Notes: generated by a model not told the origin, from the sequence alone. Shown: positions 26,741-41,510, numbered from the stretch's first letter. The stretch is DNA of 64,000 bases from Cytospora piceicola (GCA_023375675.1 JALQBC010000002.1:1054001-1118000), one strand, 5' to 3'. Made by a program: numbers and translations.

Positions 26741-28469
26741 TAAGTATAAAGGCCTACCTAAACACCTACGGCGCGTTAACCTATAACACGCTAATCTATA
26801 ACATAATTCTTATAAACAATAATTACTTTCGTCTACTTTAACATTTCCTACTATAAACTATAGTAAAGACTATTACGATTATACGATATAATATTAAACA
26901 GGTAAATCTTTATTTAAAACGTTAAAAGAGACGTTTTATATATATAATATTTTAAAGCGTATATCTGAGATGTTTTAAACAACTTTTATAGTAAATACTG
27001 CTATAATTAGATTAGTAAGCCCTTAAGATAGCCCTTTTTATCGACGACCTCTTTAAAATAAAATAGCTACAAAGAATAAGGCTAAAGTATACTTTAAATA
27101 TTAAGAAAAGAAAAAGTTATATACGCCTATAAATATAAACGACCTATACGTAAAAGAATAGCTCGATATCTACCACCGCGTACTAGTAGTAAACTTAATA
27201 GTTTATTAGTAAAAGGTATACCGTTTAAATTAATATTTATAAAAGGCTTTAGTTACAGTCTTTAATACTTAGCAGAGCTAGTATAATATAGCTATTAGGT
27301 CGTTAAAGTATATTATAACGGCTATAAGCTTCTTTAAAGGATTTTATATACGTTAAATAATACCTCCTTACGGCTATAAAAGACTTATAGTGTTATTAAG
27401 AAAAAACAGGTAATCTCGCTATATATAGTATATACCTTTCTCCGAGCTACCCGATATCTATATAGTATAACGCCTTACTTATAAGTAAGATATAATAAGA
27501 GTTTAATAAATATAAAACTTTTAACGACGTATTAATAATTATAGCCGGTATAGTAAATACGGCTATAAAAAAGGTCGAAGTAGTTAATAAGTTACTTAAG
27601 GTATACGTTAATCGGTATTTAAAGAAAGAACTTTATTAATAAACACTATAAGTACTAATATTATAGTAAACTACAAGTTAAAATTATAAAGATAGTAGAT
27701 ATTACTCGGCTTTAGCGGATTCGGATAGTAATTAAGTAAGTAGGTTATTACTAAAGGCTTTAACGGAGATAAGGAAAGTAAGTAAGTAAGTAAATTAAAG
27801 CCGAAAGCTTTAATAGAAACTAAAAGATAACAGATACTTTACTTAATAATAGCTAAAAAATTAAATTATCTACGCTTTACGTTATAAGACTAATATCGTA
27901 TATTTCCTACGACTATTTTTATAGGTTAAAAGTATTATAAAAATAAACGTAAAGTATAACCCGGTTTATAAATCCTTTTTATCTCTTTTACCTTACCTAT
28001 TATTACTATTATTTTATACGATATTAGCTTTAGCCTTTAAAACTAAATAAAGGCGATATATTAGTATTATCGCCGCCTTTATAAAAATACGGAAAAACCT
28101 ACTAATAAACTTAACCGCCTCGACTATACGTTTTTAATAGAAAGTATTAAAGTCGGTCTTAGCTAAAGCTACTTTTCTAATAGCTTTTCCGGCTTCGACG
28201 TAAGTAATAGCCTAGCCTTTTAATATTTTACCTTTCCGAATAATATCTATATTTAAGCCTTTTACCTTACTATTAAAGCTAAGTAAAAGGTTTTCTAAGA
28301 GCTGTTTTATATTAGTAAAGTTATAACTCTTTTATAGAAAAACTTACTTAAGCTTAACAAACGTTAACAGATAACTTAGCCGAGAAACTAAAAAAAAAGG
28401 CTAAACTATTTTTAGTATTAATACTAAAAAAGCTTAACCGTTTAAGCTACCTACTAAAAGTATTATCGA
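26741..28469. other. RIP-degraded AT-rich DNA, no gene
   Basis: No readable frame or clear repeat. Confidence 0.6.
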
Positions 28470-28765
28470 AAGTATTAGTCTACCTTTTATTTATAGCTAT
28501 TCTGAAGACGTTAGTCGGCCTTTTATTTATAAGCTTTTTAAAGGTAGTCGACTTACTATTTATAATTCCGAAGGTATTAGTCGGCCTTCTGTCTATAAGA
28601 ATTCTAAAGGTAATCGACTTACTATTTATAGTTATAAAGGTATTAGTCGAGTTACTATTTATAAGTACTTTAAAGGCGTTAGTCGAGTTACCGTTTATAG
28701 TTCTTTTAAAAAAGTTAGTTAAATTATCGTTTATAGCCTTATCTCTTATAGCTTTATCGCCTATA
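28470..28765 (+). repeat. 33-36-bp tandem repeat, about eight copies
   Basis: The core TTAGTCG recurs at about 28475, 28511, 28544, 28577, 28610, 28643, 28679 and 28715, with steps of 33 or 36 bp. Steps that vary by exactly three bases point to a decayed coding repeat of 11-12 residues. Confidence 0.75.
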
Positions 28766-30739
28766 GCTTTATTATTAACATCGATTAAGCCGTTTTTAGG
28801 CTTACTAAACCTATCTGTATAACGTAATCTAGCTATATTTATAGCAGCGTATATAATAGTATAGAGTATATCTTTTTTCTTTATATTAATATATCTAACC
28901 TTAAAACGCTCTTTAATATCTTCGACTATACTATTTTTCTTAAAAGAAACGGTAGGATAAATAAGGTAAAAAACTATCTTATAAAAGGGCTATAGAACGT
29001 CTAAGTTATATATAGCCTAAAAGGCTATATAGTTATAGCGGTTATATATAAGGTTATTAATAATAGTTAAAAAGTTATAAGCTTTATTTCTTTTTTTAAA
29101 AACTCGAAAGGTATCGGCTTAATAGTTCCGATAGTACTTTAAAAAGACGGAGATAAAGAGATTTATATAAAAAGATAGTAAAGAATATAAATAACTAATA
29201 ATAAGGTTTTAAAAGGTACCGTTAATAAGTTAAGCGAGAGATATTAAAACAGAGATTAAATATATCGTCTTTTTTACCTATATCGTTAAGGCCTTTTATA
29301 AAGGCCGGCTTTACCGTTTATAGCTATCTTTACGATGTTTATTATCTATTGTATATTATAAGATATAGTAAAGCGTATAGGTTATAGAGTTAGATATCTT
29401 TCTTATAATAGCTATACTTTTAAATATTATTTTACCGAGTAAGGTTAGTCTGTCGTATATAAAGATATAAGTTTCTATAATAAGGACTTAGACTAGCCGA
29501 TAAGAACTTATTTAATAGAAATAATACTTTAAATAATAGTATATATAAGTAGTTTAAAGCGAAACGGAAACTATAGTAAAATATATTATAACTATATTTA
29601 TACTTTACTTTACTACTTTTAAGGTTATAATTAGAGTCGGAGTCTTTTATTAAGTATACTTTTTATCTTTACCTTTAAAGTTATAGCTTAAGAATTAAAT
29701 AAAATATTTAAGATATTAACCTTAGTCTACCCGGCGACGTTATAACCGGATACTAAAGAACCTTAAATAAAATACTTAAAGATTTAACTTTACTTTACCG
29801 GTAAAACATTATCTATTTAACGATATTACTATTTACCCGGTAAAATTATAAGCAGAAGCCTTTATTACTATAGATATACCGTTCTTTTATACTTATACGG
29901 CTATACTTAAACGTTAAATAAACTACTCGGCGAGATTATAATTATAAATACTAAATTTCTCCGGTAATATTATAACCGGAAATACTAAATAAACAGATTA
30001 TAAGATAAGTCGTTATATCTGTAAAGCTTAAGCCTAATACCGGAGAAAAAATATAAGATCTAACTTTACCTACCTGAAATATTAAACCTTAAGTCTATAC
30101 TAATCCTTATAAGATAAACGTTCGGTACGTTTATTATAGTTTAAACTATAAGATACGTTAAGGCGATAAGATATTATAAAAGCTATTAGGAATAAAAGAT
30201 AAAAGGAGGGATTAACCGACACTTTCGGATAATACGATTATAAGACGTATTAGGTTTTATTTTTAAGGTTAGCCGTTTAGTTATAAGACTTAATATAAAC
30301 TAGTAGTTTTTAAAGTTATAACGTAAAGGTTTTAAGTCGAAGCTTACAGTAAAGACAAGTAGCTACTTTAAGTATAGAAAGGTATAAGGATAGTTATTCT
30401 TTAAAGGTATCGTAATTACTTAGTAATAGAGTATTATAAAGTTAGTCGCCTATAGTACTCCGTTATCTTATAGTTATAACTTTATAAAGAATAGACGTAA
30501 AATTATAAGATTAGTAGTAACTACCGAAAAGGCTAATATTAAAGTATTTTAAGGTTAGCCGTTTAAGCTGCTTTAGTATTAGTCCTTTTTAAATAAATAA
30601 ACAGAAGTATAAGACCTATAGTATTATAAATAAAAAAATAAATAAGGGTATATATTAAGAATTTTCTTATAAGTAGTTATATTTTTTATATTCCTACTAT
30701 TTAGCTTTTCGTCTCCGGTATATCTTTACTTTCGTTATC
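28766..30739. other. RIP-degraded AT-rich DNA, no gene
   Basis: No readable frame. Some loosely repeated short modules (about 29700-30000) are too degenerate to define. Confidence 0.55.
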
Positions 30740-30905
30740 TTTAAAGTATGTATTTTACTTATCGCCTTCTGTTTTATCGCCTTTAAGTTAAGTATCTTAC
30801 TTATCGCCTTTTATTTCGTCGTCTTTAAGTTATATATTTTACTTATCGCTTTCTGTCTCGTCGCTTTTAAGTTATATATCTTACTTATCGCCTTTTATCT
30901 CGTAT
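30740..30905 (+). repeat. 42-bp tandem repeat, four copies
   Basis: TTACTTATCGCCTT recurs at 30755, 30797, 30839 and 30881, exactly 42 bp apart. This equals 14 codons, so a former coding repeat is likely. Confidence 0.85.
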
Positions 30906-32587
30906 CGCCTTTACCGGTTTAAAATCTTATATCTTTTACGTAAGTTTTAACTTTCGTACCTCCCTTATAAACCGATACTAAAATATCGTAAGTTTTATCT
31001 ATAATACTAGCTATAACAATATTAAATAATAACTCTTTTTATAATAGTAACGTTAATAATACTACGTAGTTTTAAATTAAACCTTTATACCTAGATATTA
31101 AAGTATTCTATACTATCTTATACTTAAAGCAGAATAAGTCCGAGAAAGATACGCTTATTCCTTCGGCTGCTAAAAGGAAATAGGTTATAAATATAGCTTT
31201 CGACTAGCTCGGCGTCGATTACCTTATAAACCCTTTTTAACGGAAGCTAAAAAGAGGCGAAGATAATATTCGGAAGTTTTATTATACTTACGTTATCGAT
31301 ATTTTAAAAAGCACGACTATAAAAGACTTAACCGGCTTAACCGGCTTTTAAATCGGTATAATTAATAACCTCGTTTCTTTTTATATATTTAAAGAACAGA
31401 CCGAAAACCGCTATCGTATAGTTTATAGCCTCTTATATATTATAGATAAAAGACGGTCGTTTAGCTTATTTAAGATTATAGCTATCTTAAAGGTAGACCG
31501 AAAAGTTAAAAGTAAAACCGAATAAAACGAGTAAGGCTGTTTTTAAGGTATATATATATATAGCTTTCCTTATATTTTATTAATTAGCTAATATCGCTTA
31601 TAAGAATAACTTCTATTTAAGTAGATAAGAAAGTTAAAAAAGATATCGTTCGGCGTTTTTATTAGTGTTTTTATACCTTTCTGTTCTTTATATATATTAG
31701 TATATTATTTATAAACTGTATTCCGATATAAAAAATAAGTACGTTTTTTATTATAAAGAAACCCGAATTTATAATACTTAATTCCTGATAACTATATTCG
31801 TACTATAAGTTTTACTTTATTATAAATATATATTAACAGCCCGAAGTGTTTTTAACCGATATTATTATATTAGATTTAAAGGTAAGCCTATTAGTTATTT
31901 ATTATATCTCGACCTTTATAAATATTACTAAGCTATATTCCGAAAGCTTTCGAACGTTCCGATAAGCGTTTATAGTTAAAGGTATTAGCTATAACGCTAA
32001 GTATCGTTAAAAAGCCGGCTTTTAGCTTAGTTTATTCGGGAAATATATAAGAATATAAGGTCGTTATACGCGACGATAGTTAAAATATAATATATTAATA
32101 CTATAAAAAAGGACTCGATAGTATACTTTATAAAAGAACGTTTTCGTAGCTATAAAACCTATAACGTTATATATATATATAATATTAATAAAAGGCCTAT
32201 AATAAAGCTGCCGGCTATACTTTTATCGCTATCGACCCTTTAGTATTATAATATTGTAAAAAGCCCTTTCTACTAATAGTATAGCTTTTATAACTTTATA
32301 TCCGACACCTTTAAGTATTACTAGCCGGATACTAACATTATAATAAAGAATTCCCGTAGATCTTTATTAGTAGCTTATTAAAACATTCTTTAGCTTACCT
32401 CCTTATAAACGATAGTATTGTCGAAGGTATAAACTTTAAGTTTTATACCTTAAAAAAGCGTTAAAATCACCGTATAAACTACTTCGAAGTTATACCTATT
32501 TATAATATTAAAAAGTCGAGTAAGGTTTATAGATAATAAAAAGGTATTATTTAGCTAACGTATAAGGTAAAGTAAAGGTTAGACCGG
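30906..32587. other. RIP-degraded AT-rich DNA, no gene
   Basis: No readable frame or clear repeat. Confidence 0.55.
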
Positions 32588-32810
32588 CATATTATCACGA
32601 TGCACTAGAATAATAAAGGCAAAGCTGCAATTCTAATGTAGATGTGAGCATTTTAGCTAAAGAGGAAGGGAAAGGCTTAAGCGTAGCTAAGGCCCTTCTT
32701 AAAGGTCTAAATACTAAGGTACGGCGAGGCCTAGTGGGTCACCTGGTCTGTGCGCAGGCGCTAGGTCAGGTGACCTCTAGCCCCACGCGCCGTTTCGTCA
32801 TACATATTAT
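32588..32810. mobile_element. Un-RIPed island with a palindrome, flanked by 8-bp direct repeats
   Basis: This short segment contains ordinary numbers of CpA and TpG and is GC-rich at its right half, unlike the tens of kilobases around it. It is flanked by CATATTAT at 32588-32595 and 32803-32810, which could be an 8-bp target duplication. The right half folds: GGTCACCTG (32737-32745) pairs with CAGGTGACC (32767-32775), and ACGGCG (32721-32726) with CGCCGT (32788-32793). It also shares an exact 20-mer with the right-end repeat (32658-32677 and 54501-54520). I infer a small non-autonomous insertion or a single-copy remnant that RIP did not touch. Confidence 0.5.
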
Positions 32811-35800
32811 ATAGCTAATAAACTTATAGGGCGTAGTAAACGACTATTCTAGTATATATATCTTTTTAATATCCGAGTAAATAGCGATTTTTTTAAAAGA
32901 CTTAGCTTAAAGTTTTAAGCCGGCAACATACCCGAAAATAGCTGTACCGTATATAGTACGTTATCTGTTATATCGGAGACGGTATCGGTATTAATTATAT
33001 AAAGTCTTATAAAGAAAAAAACTATATTATCTTACTTTTTAAAGCGTAAGCTTAGTTCTCGACCGGGTAATAGCTACGAAACGGGATTTAGCTTAATAAC
33101 CTTATTAAGTATAGCTTATTTATAAAGTATAACGATAGCTATATATACTATAACTCGCTTTATATTAACCTTAACTACTTTATTTAAGAACTATACTATA
33201 AAAACTAAAGTAAGATAAAATACTATAACTACGTTTTTTTCCTTCGGTAAAGTAAACTACTTATTCTTTTAATATATTTTAAGTATAAACTACCTTATCT
33301 TCTTTAAGTAAAACGGCCCGGTATAAAGTATATTTATAAGTAAAGACTAATATATAATAGTATATAGCCTTAATAACCTTTAAACGTATTTTAATTTAGA
33401 TCTAAGTATTAAAAAAGGCGAAAAAGATACTATAAAATCTAAAAGCCTTACAGCTATAGTAATATATATTCTTATCTTTCGAATATAAGCTGCCGGTTTC
33501 TTTTAATTCTAGTATATCCGGGTTTAGCCTTACTATCGCTATTATTATCGAGCTACGTTACCTTTACCGTTTAACAGAGATTTAAATAAAACTTAACCGG
33601 CCGTAGCTTATTTACCTTTTCTGTATTAGTATTAAGTCGTTTATTAAAGTCTTTACCTATTAAAGCTATATATTCTTTTATTATCCGGAGGTGTTAAACG
33701 TTAGCCAGCTAGCTAAGGTTTAAGCTTCGGCAGTAAAGTAAAAGTAATACTTAAAGGTATTATTTAAGCTATTACCGAATAACTCGACGGCGAATAAGGT
33801 ATAGTAAGTATTAAGGCTTAGGTTTAGCTAAAAGTATATTAAGTAATAGGATTTAAAAAGGTAGGCAGAGGTATAATATAGGTATAAATAAAGAAAAGCT
33901 AGGTAAAAGTCTTTATCGGGTATTTATATATTATTATATATTACTTATAAATTAGCTTAACTATTATAAAAACTTTAAAAACGTTTATAACCGTCTACTC
34001 CCCCCCCTTTCTACTTAAAACGATCGGCCTTATTTTAGCTTTTAACAGTATTATCGAAAGCCGAACGAAGCTCTTTATATAAGATACTTATAGTTATACC
34101 TTTTAAGATTAAAGAATTTAAGAAGTCTAACTAAATATTAAGAAAATTAACTTCTTTATTATCGTTATCGTTACCGCTATTATTACTAATCCTATTTCTT
34201 TTAACGATAACCTGTTTTTAAATATAGTATTTTATAGTTATATTAGTAACTCGGACTATATCGGCAGACACTTTATACGGCTTCTGTAAGTTTTTAATAT
34301 ATTTAAACCGTATACGTTATTTAATATTAAACTAAATAATTTAAGTAAAGTCGATCTAAAGCATTTTATTATAATACTTTTAAATAACTAAAAAACATAT
34401 AATAGTTAGTATTACCGGAAACCGTATATATTAAGGTAAACGTACGTTTTATTTTATTATTACTTATTTTATAAGTAAAATTAATTTCTATAAAGAGAAT
34501 AAGTACTCGTTATAAAAAAGAGCTAATACGCTCGTTAAAGTAAAATACTAAATTATCCGGTTCGATTTTAATATTAAAGGGTATCTTTAATAAACCCTTT
34601 TTCTATAAAGAAATAAGGAAAATTAATAGGTTAAGCTCGATCTTTTTAAGCTTTTTTCGAATAATTTAAAAGAAAATTCGCCCGGCAGCCTTATTAAACT
34701 TTATATAGATTAACGACTTATTTAGTAACGCTATCTTTAGCACTCCGATAGTATTATTATACTAAAGGCTAAGTAGCCTGTTAATAAATCTAAGGATATG
34801 TATTTAAGTTCGAATATACCGAATAAGCTCGATTAGATTTAAGATAGTTTAAATTTTTAATTACTCTTATAATTATAGCTATTATAATACGTTTTATATC
34901 TGCTTTTAATTACTAATAAAGGTAACTATATAGAAAAATAGTATATATTTTAATAAGCTATATTTATTTATAAAAGGTAATAATATAAAGATAAAATTAT
35001 AAAAGTAAGGTATAGCTATAAATAATTTACTAAAGTAGTTAACGCTTTTTATTTATTTACTACTTAATATATCGTTTAATATATTATCGGTCTCGGTATC
35101 TACTATAAATAGTAGTTTAAAAAGATCTTAATACTTTTTAAGTCTTAGTAAGAAGGTAACTTTATTAACTTTACCTTTAGTTTCTTTTAAAGTAGCCTCG
35201 GGCCCGCTTTATTAAAGCTAGCTAAAAAAGGTAAAAAAGCTAACTATACTTATATAAGCCGCTTTATAAAGGCGTTTAAAGCTATTTTAACTATAATCTC
35301 TAGCTAATAAAGGCCTTTCCTATTAATATAAGCTAGTACTATTAACTAATATAGTAGCTACTATAGTTTTTAATTAATAATTAAACTATAAATAACTTAA
35401 AAAGATACTAAATTATTATCGTTATTACTATTACGATTATCGCTGTTATTATAAATACACGATATTATAATAAGTTATAACCTAATTCGAAAGGTTATAA
35501 CTCGACGTCGAAAGGTTATAACTCGACGTTAATATATCTACCCGAATACTAGTATTATATTTACTCGACGTAATATTAGTAAATATATAAGCCTTTTAAA
35601 ACCTAAAACTTCGGGTTTAAGCCGTTAAGATTTTAAAGAAATTATAAATCTTAGTAAATCTTATAGATTTTACAGATCTTAATAAAAAACGCAAAAGCAC
35701 CTATAAAGCCGCTTATAACCCGACCGCTATTATAAAGCTTTATTCGAGCTTTTATATAATAAGCTATATACTAAACGCTATCCGGAAAATTTACTATTAC

Positions 35801-37189
35801 TACTTTAAGTCTTAAAAGCTATCGTAAATATTCTTTTTCTAAGAAAAGTCTTCCGGTATAGCTAACCGAAGTTAAATATAATAACTAGATAAATATAAGG
35901 TTTATATATCTAATATTAAACCTGTCACGAATATAAAAGTACCGGTAAATAAATAAAAGTCTTTTATAGACTTATATTTTATAAGTAACTTATAAGTTCT
36001 TAAGCCTATTTATTTAACTTTAAAGGTTCTTTATTATTAATAATATCTTATTTAAATCTATATCTTTATCTTTATCTTTATCTTTTAAGTTTATAACCTC
36101 TTCTTTTTCTTTATAACTATTACTTAAAATCTCGGTAAAAGAGCGGAGACTAAAAGGCTTAGTAACGGTAATAATAATAACAGTATACCTCCTTTCGGCC
36201 TTTTTTAACGTTTTCTTTTTTACGTCGAACTCGCTATCCGTTATAACTATATACCGCTTAATATAGTCTTTTATTAAAAACTAAAAAAGAACGACGACTA
36301 TAAGAGTACGCTTATAAAACGTCGCTTTACTATTATAAAAGTAAGACAGGTAATTCTTATAAAATATATCTTCTTAAGTATCTTTTCTAATAGGCGCCTA
36401 CCTATAGGTCGTTTAAATACCGTTTTTAACAGTATAGTTATCGTAAAAGATCTTATATTCTTATTAGCTATTAGTTACCTAGGTTTTTAGTTACTCGAGT
36501 ATAAAAAGAGACTAACTAAGTAAGGATACCTATAGCTTAAGCTAATATAGCCTTAACGTTTTAGTTCCGCCGGTTTAAAACGTTTTTTAGTTTAAACTTT
36601 TACTTAACTTTCTTTTTCTTTTTACCTTTACTTTTATCTACTATATTTAGTATTAAAACACCTTCCTTTATAAAAAGCCCGGCTAAATATTCGATCTTTA
36701 AATTTATAAGGTAAAAAAAAAAGGTAGTAATAACTTCGGGATACGTTTATAAGATAGTTTTTTAAGTAGTTACTATATCGGCGTAAGCTTTATATTATAA
36801 TATCTAAGTATAGCTAATAACTTATAAAATAGTAGTAACGAAGGAGTAAGAAAAGGTAAAACAGAAAAAAAAAAGAAATCGTAAATATTATATTTACTTA
36901 TATACGATATTTTAAAGTTAAATATTTTAAAGGTCGGTACTAAACACTCTTATAAGCTTAATTTCTATTAAGTTAAAGTAGTCTTATAAGTAATAGCTAT
37001 TAATAACGTCGTCGTAGCTATTATTCTTATTTATATAATAGCTTTATATATATAGGCTGTTTTAATACGAATTATATAAGGTATAAATATAAAAGTAACT
37101 AATTAGTTTATATAAGGTATTAAAGCCTAACCCCTTCTACAGTCTTTAAGTACTTTTCTTAAAATAAGTTAAACAGGTTAAGCTTAATA
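32811..37189. other. RIP-degraded AT-rich DNA, no gene
   Basis: No readable frame. A 20-bp unit CGAAAGGTTATAACTCGACG occurs twice near 35490-35535. A C-run lies near 34000. Confidence 0.55.
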
Positions 37190-37340
37190 TATTTTATAGT
37201 TATCGTATTTAGCCTTATACTATCTGCTATACCTTACTTAATTTATAGTTATCGTATCTAGCCTCTTACTACCCGTTATACCTTACTTCGTTTATAATTA
37301 TCGTATTTAGCCTTTTACTACTTACTATACCTTACTTCGA
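37190..37340 (+). repeat. 49-bp tandem repeat, three copies
   Basis: TATCGTAT recurs at 37201, 37250 and 37299, and TATACCTTACTT follows each copy. Confidence 0.75.
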
Positions 37341-38349
37341 ATAACCTAGCTTAGCTTATTAAACCTATACGGTAAAGTTAGTCTTTAATATATACGAAAG
37401 GATTTATACTTTATATAAGAAATATACCTTAGTTATACTTACCGTTATTTTAATAAAAGAAAACCTTTTTATAATACGATTTAATTAAGCTCGGATATAT
37501 ATATAGCTAGATATTATAAGTATAAATAACAGGCTTTTTAGTCTTTTTAAGCTAGTTATCGAGGTTATAAAGCTACTTACAGAACGTCGTTATAACCTCT
37601 TCGGGTTTATTTTAACCGTTACCTAAGTAGATAAGCTTACCGTTATATATAATAATACCGAGATAACTATAGGCTCGATAGCTATATAAAAGCCTTTTTT
37701 ACTCCGTATTAAACTTTATATATAAAAAAGCCGGTATTTTATAATCTTTTACTATACCGTAGTTATCCGGCTATAAAAGAAATATTTTAAATACTACGAT
37801 TACCTCTTTTAAGTTTAATAAATCTTTCAGATAGCCGGTCTACTCCGTTACCGGTAAGGCGTACTATAAAGCGATCCGCTCGATTACCTTTATATTCTTA
37901 ACTATTAGCCGATTATAGTCTATAAACAGATTAACTAAAATAATATCCTTTTTAGTTAACTAAGACAGGTTAACTTTTAATACTAAATAAAGTTAATTTA
38001 TATAGAAGTATCTCGCTTAATATCGATATACCTCGTTCTATCTAGCCTATAAATATAGACCTATCGTCTTCTCTATTCTAGCCTAATACTTAATCTATAA
38101 ACGTAAATATATCGTCTTTTTTATCTTAGCTTACAGACATTTATATATTATCTTATCTTACTTAGTCTACGGATATAAACGCTTCGTCTTCTTTAATAAC
38201 GCCTATAAATATCGATACCGCCGACGGTATATAAGGTTTTACTATATTTATATAAAGTGTTTATAAGTATCTATTCGTCTACGTAATAGCTAGTAAGGTA
38301 AACTTATACTTTAGTCGTAAGTCGAAGAACCTGTTAAAGATAAATATAT

Positions 38350-38603
38350 TAATAATCTCTTTATAAACCTCCTTTAAAATAAAAGAAAATATAAGGGATT
38401 AAATAAAAGCTATAATCTCTTTATAAAGCTCTTCTAAAATAAAAGAAAGTATAAAAGGTTAAGTAAAAGCTATAATCTTTTTATAAAGCTCTTTTAGAAT
38501 AAAAGAAAGTATAAAAGGCTAAGTAAAAGCTATAATGTTTTTATAAAGCTTTTTTAAAATAAAAGAAAGTATAAAGGGCTAAGTAAGAGCTATAATCTCT
38601 TCG
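38350..38603 (+). repeat. 60-bp tandem repeat, four to five copies
   Basis: GCTATAATCT starts copies at 38410, 38470, 38530 and 38590, exactly 60 bp apart, with a more diverged copy before 38410. The period equals 20 codons. Confidence 0.85.
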
Positions 38604-41221
38604 CTTTAAAAGAAGAAATAAATACGTTTAAGCAGACAGAGTTCTATTCGATAAAAACTAAGAACTTTACGCCTTTTAATAAATATCTAAAAGCTAAAAA
38701 AGTTTAACGTTATAAACGAATTTACCTATAGCAGCCTATATTATAATATCCTAAATACCGAATAAAGATAATAATACTTTTAAAAAGCCGAGCTTTTATT
38801 TCTTAAGTAGTAGCTTTACTATAAAACATTTAACAATAAGTTAGTATTATATAAGGCTTACCTACTTCGAGCACTTATAAACAGCTTCTAAGGGCTTAAG
38901 TTTAATTACTATCTCGAAACGACCGGAAAGCTCTTTTTAAGTAAGTAAATCGTCTAGTAATATTTTAGTAAAACTTCTTTTAGTATAGCTGCCCCGAACT
39001 ATAAAGAAAAGCTTAGCCGTTATAATACTTTAAGCTTTAAATACTTTTTATAACTACTTTATCGTCGCCTTATTTATTAATAACTTAATAAAACTAATAT
39101 ATTAAAAGACTAACTTCGAGCTTAATAACTATAAAGATAGTCGAAGGGCGTAGATATTACGGATTATTAAACTAAAGTTTAATATAAAGTACCGGTAAAA
39201 CGTAGCTATATTAGCTTACTTTTCGTTTTAGTCTATATACTTCTTTATAAAACTTATAAAGGTTTTAGTTAAAGTCGACGCTATAAATATTTAATATAAG
39301 GTAGCGAGTAAATCTATCTTTTACGATTAATTAAAAATAGCTTAGCTTAAAAAGACATAGTAAAGAGTTTTTATAAGTATACTTCGAACTTAAAGCTTTT
39401 TAAAAGTAAATAGCCGGCTTAAAATAAGCTTACCGTTTATTACTTTAAGCGGACCGAACCGAACAAGAAGTTTACTTTATTACTAAGATTAAGCTAAATC
39501 GATTTAATCGAAGTAACCTAAAAAACCTTATTTTTAACCTAGTATAGCCTAAGAAAAGCCGTATTTTTTCCGTCGATTAGTTAAAATACTTTCGGAAATA
39601 ATAGCCTTATTTAAATTCGATAGAACAACTAAAACTTTATAGTAACTAAACCTATTTACCCGATTCCCCTTATTCTAAGCTATATAATAATACCGCCGTA
39701 TATCTTATATAATTTTCTTTATTAGGTTAAGCGTATTATAAAGTTAGCTATTTAACGTATATATTAGTAGTACTACTTATATAAAGCTTAAGTTTATTAT
39801 TATATTCCTTACCTTAAAAGGCGCTTATTACAGATTATAAGCCGGCTTATTTAATTTAAATCGTTCTATACTATAAAATACTAAAATATATACCTTATAT
39901 AATATTTTCTAGTAGATTAAAGGCATCGCGAAGTTAGCTATTTAAAAAGACTTAATTTCGCTAATTAGTATATACTTATAGAATTTTTCTATATTAGAAA
40001 TAAGTAAGTATAGTAATAATAGTATATATTCGGTAGCTAACAGTATAACTAAATAGTATATATATTTTATAAAAAAAACTCGGTTTCGAGTTATTTAAGT
40101 ATATTTCGGTATTATTTATTTTAATTATCTTTTTTTTTAGTAAATAAAAAAGTCTTTAAGCAGCTTTTTTATTTTTAATACTATAACGATAAACGTTACT
40201 ACTACCGATAATTTTCTTAGTTTAGCGATTTAGTCTTTTTAAAGATATCTTCTTCGTCGCGATCTTTTTAAGTCGGCTTACTTTATACTATAAGAACTAA
40301 AGCTTATATAAAGCCCGGAGGTACCGAAACTTCTCCTTATACTATCGAATCGACTAAGTTACGTATACTTTATAACTCTTTTAACGTTTACGTTATCCTA
40401 ACCCCTTCGAAGTAAAAGTTCTCTTATATCTGTTTCTTAATACCTTAACGTATTATTAAAGGTACGAAAGAAATTAACTATCGAAGTATTTTATACGTTT
40501 TTTTAAACGTATCTTTTAATATATTATCTTTATTAGCCTAAAACTCTTTTACCGCCGCTATTATATTATCGAAAAAAGGTTTATATCCGATTTTACTTTA
40601 TTTATACTACTAGTAAGCTTATTTTATTAAATATTATTAATATACTTTAATATAGCCGGGGTAAAATAATATACCGGCGCTTAAACGCGTTATAACCGTA
40701 ATATACTTATACTTATAATCGTTTTAGCTATATAGAAAGTATTTAAAGTAAGGTATAGTATTAAGTAAGTACCGGATAAATAAGCTAAACTGTTTAAATA
40801 AGGAATTATTAGTATTTAAACCTACTATTATAATATCTTTTTTAATACTACCGGTATACTTCGGTAAATAGTCGAAAGTTAAAAGCTATATTTATAATTA
40901 TATAAGAGTTACTTTAAAAGCTTTATCGTTAACGGTAAAGCTAGCCGATAAGCCTATAATTTATAAAAGAACTTATCTTATATTAATATAGGCGATTACA
41001 GTAGAAAGGAAAGTAGTAAAGATATATACTAAAGTAAACGACTATACTTTTACAGATATTACTTTAAAAGCTTAATATAGTATTAGTAACGGTTAGTATA
41101 GTAATAACTTTTATAATATAGTTAGTATAGAAAATCTACCGGTTAACGTTTAAATAAACGTAAGGTTAAAGAAAGAAGGCGGCGGTATATCGTATAATGT
41201 TTATTATTTCGAAATAAAAAG
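38604..41221. other. RIP-degraded AT-rich DNA, no gene
   Basis: No readable frame. It contains the inverted partner of 14040-14170. Confidence 0.55.
39480..39600 (-). repeat. Dispersed inverted repeat, right copy
   Basis: The reverse complement reads TTAGGCTATACTAGGTTAAAA and AAATCGATTTA, matching 14040-14170 apart from mainly transition differences. Confidence 0.5.
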
Positions 41222-41510
41222 ATAAAAAGACGGCTTATCGATAAGTAATACTTAATATCTCGCGGTAAACGCTATACCTAAAAGGTATAAAAGCGATATA
41301 TTATATAACGTTTACTATTTTAAAATAAAAGGATAAAAAAACAGCCTACTGATAAGCGGTACCTATTATTTTAATATAAAAGAATAAAAGGAAGGTTTAC
41401 CGATAAATAATACCTGTTATTTCGAAATAAAAGAATAAAAAGACGGCTTACCGGTAGGCAGTATCTATTATCTCGAGGTAAAGGAATAAAAGAACGGCCT
41501 ATTAATAAAC
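41222..41510 (+). repeat. 51-bp tandem repeat, four to five copies
   Basis: ACGGCCT-type cores at about 41341, 41392, 41442 and 41493 are about 51 bp apart. An earlier copy at about 41230 is separated by an extra 60 bp. Units include TCGAAATAAAAGAATAAAAAG. Confidence 0.7.
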
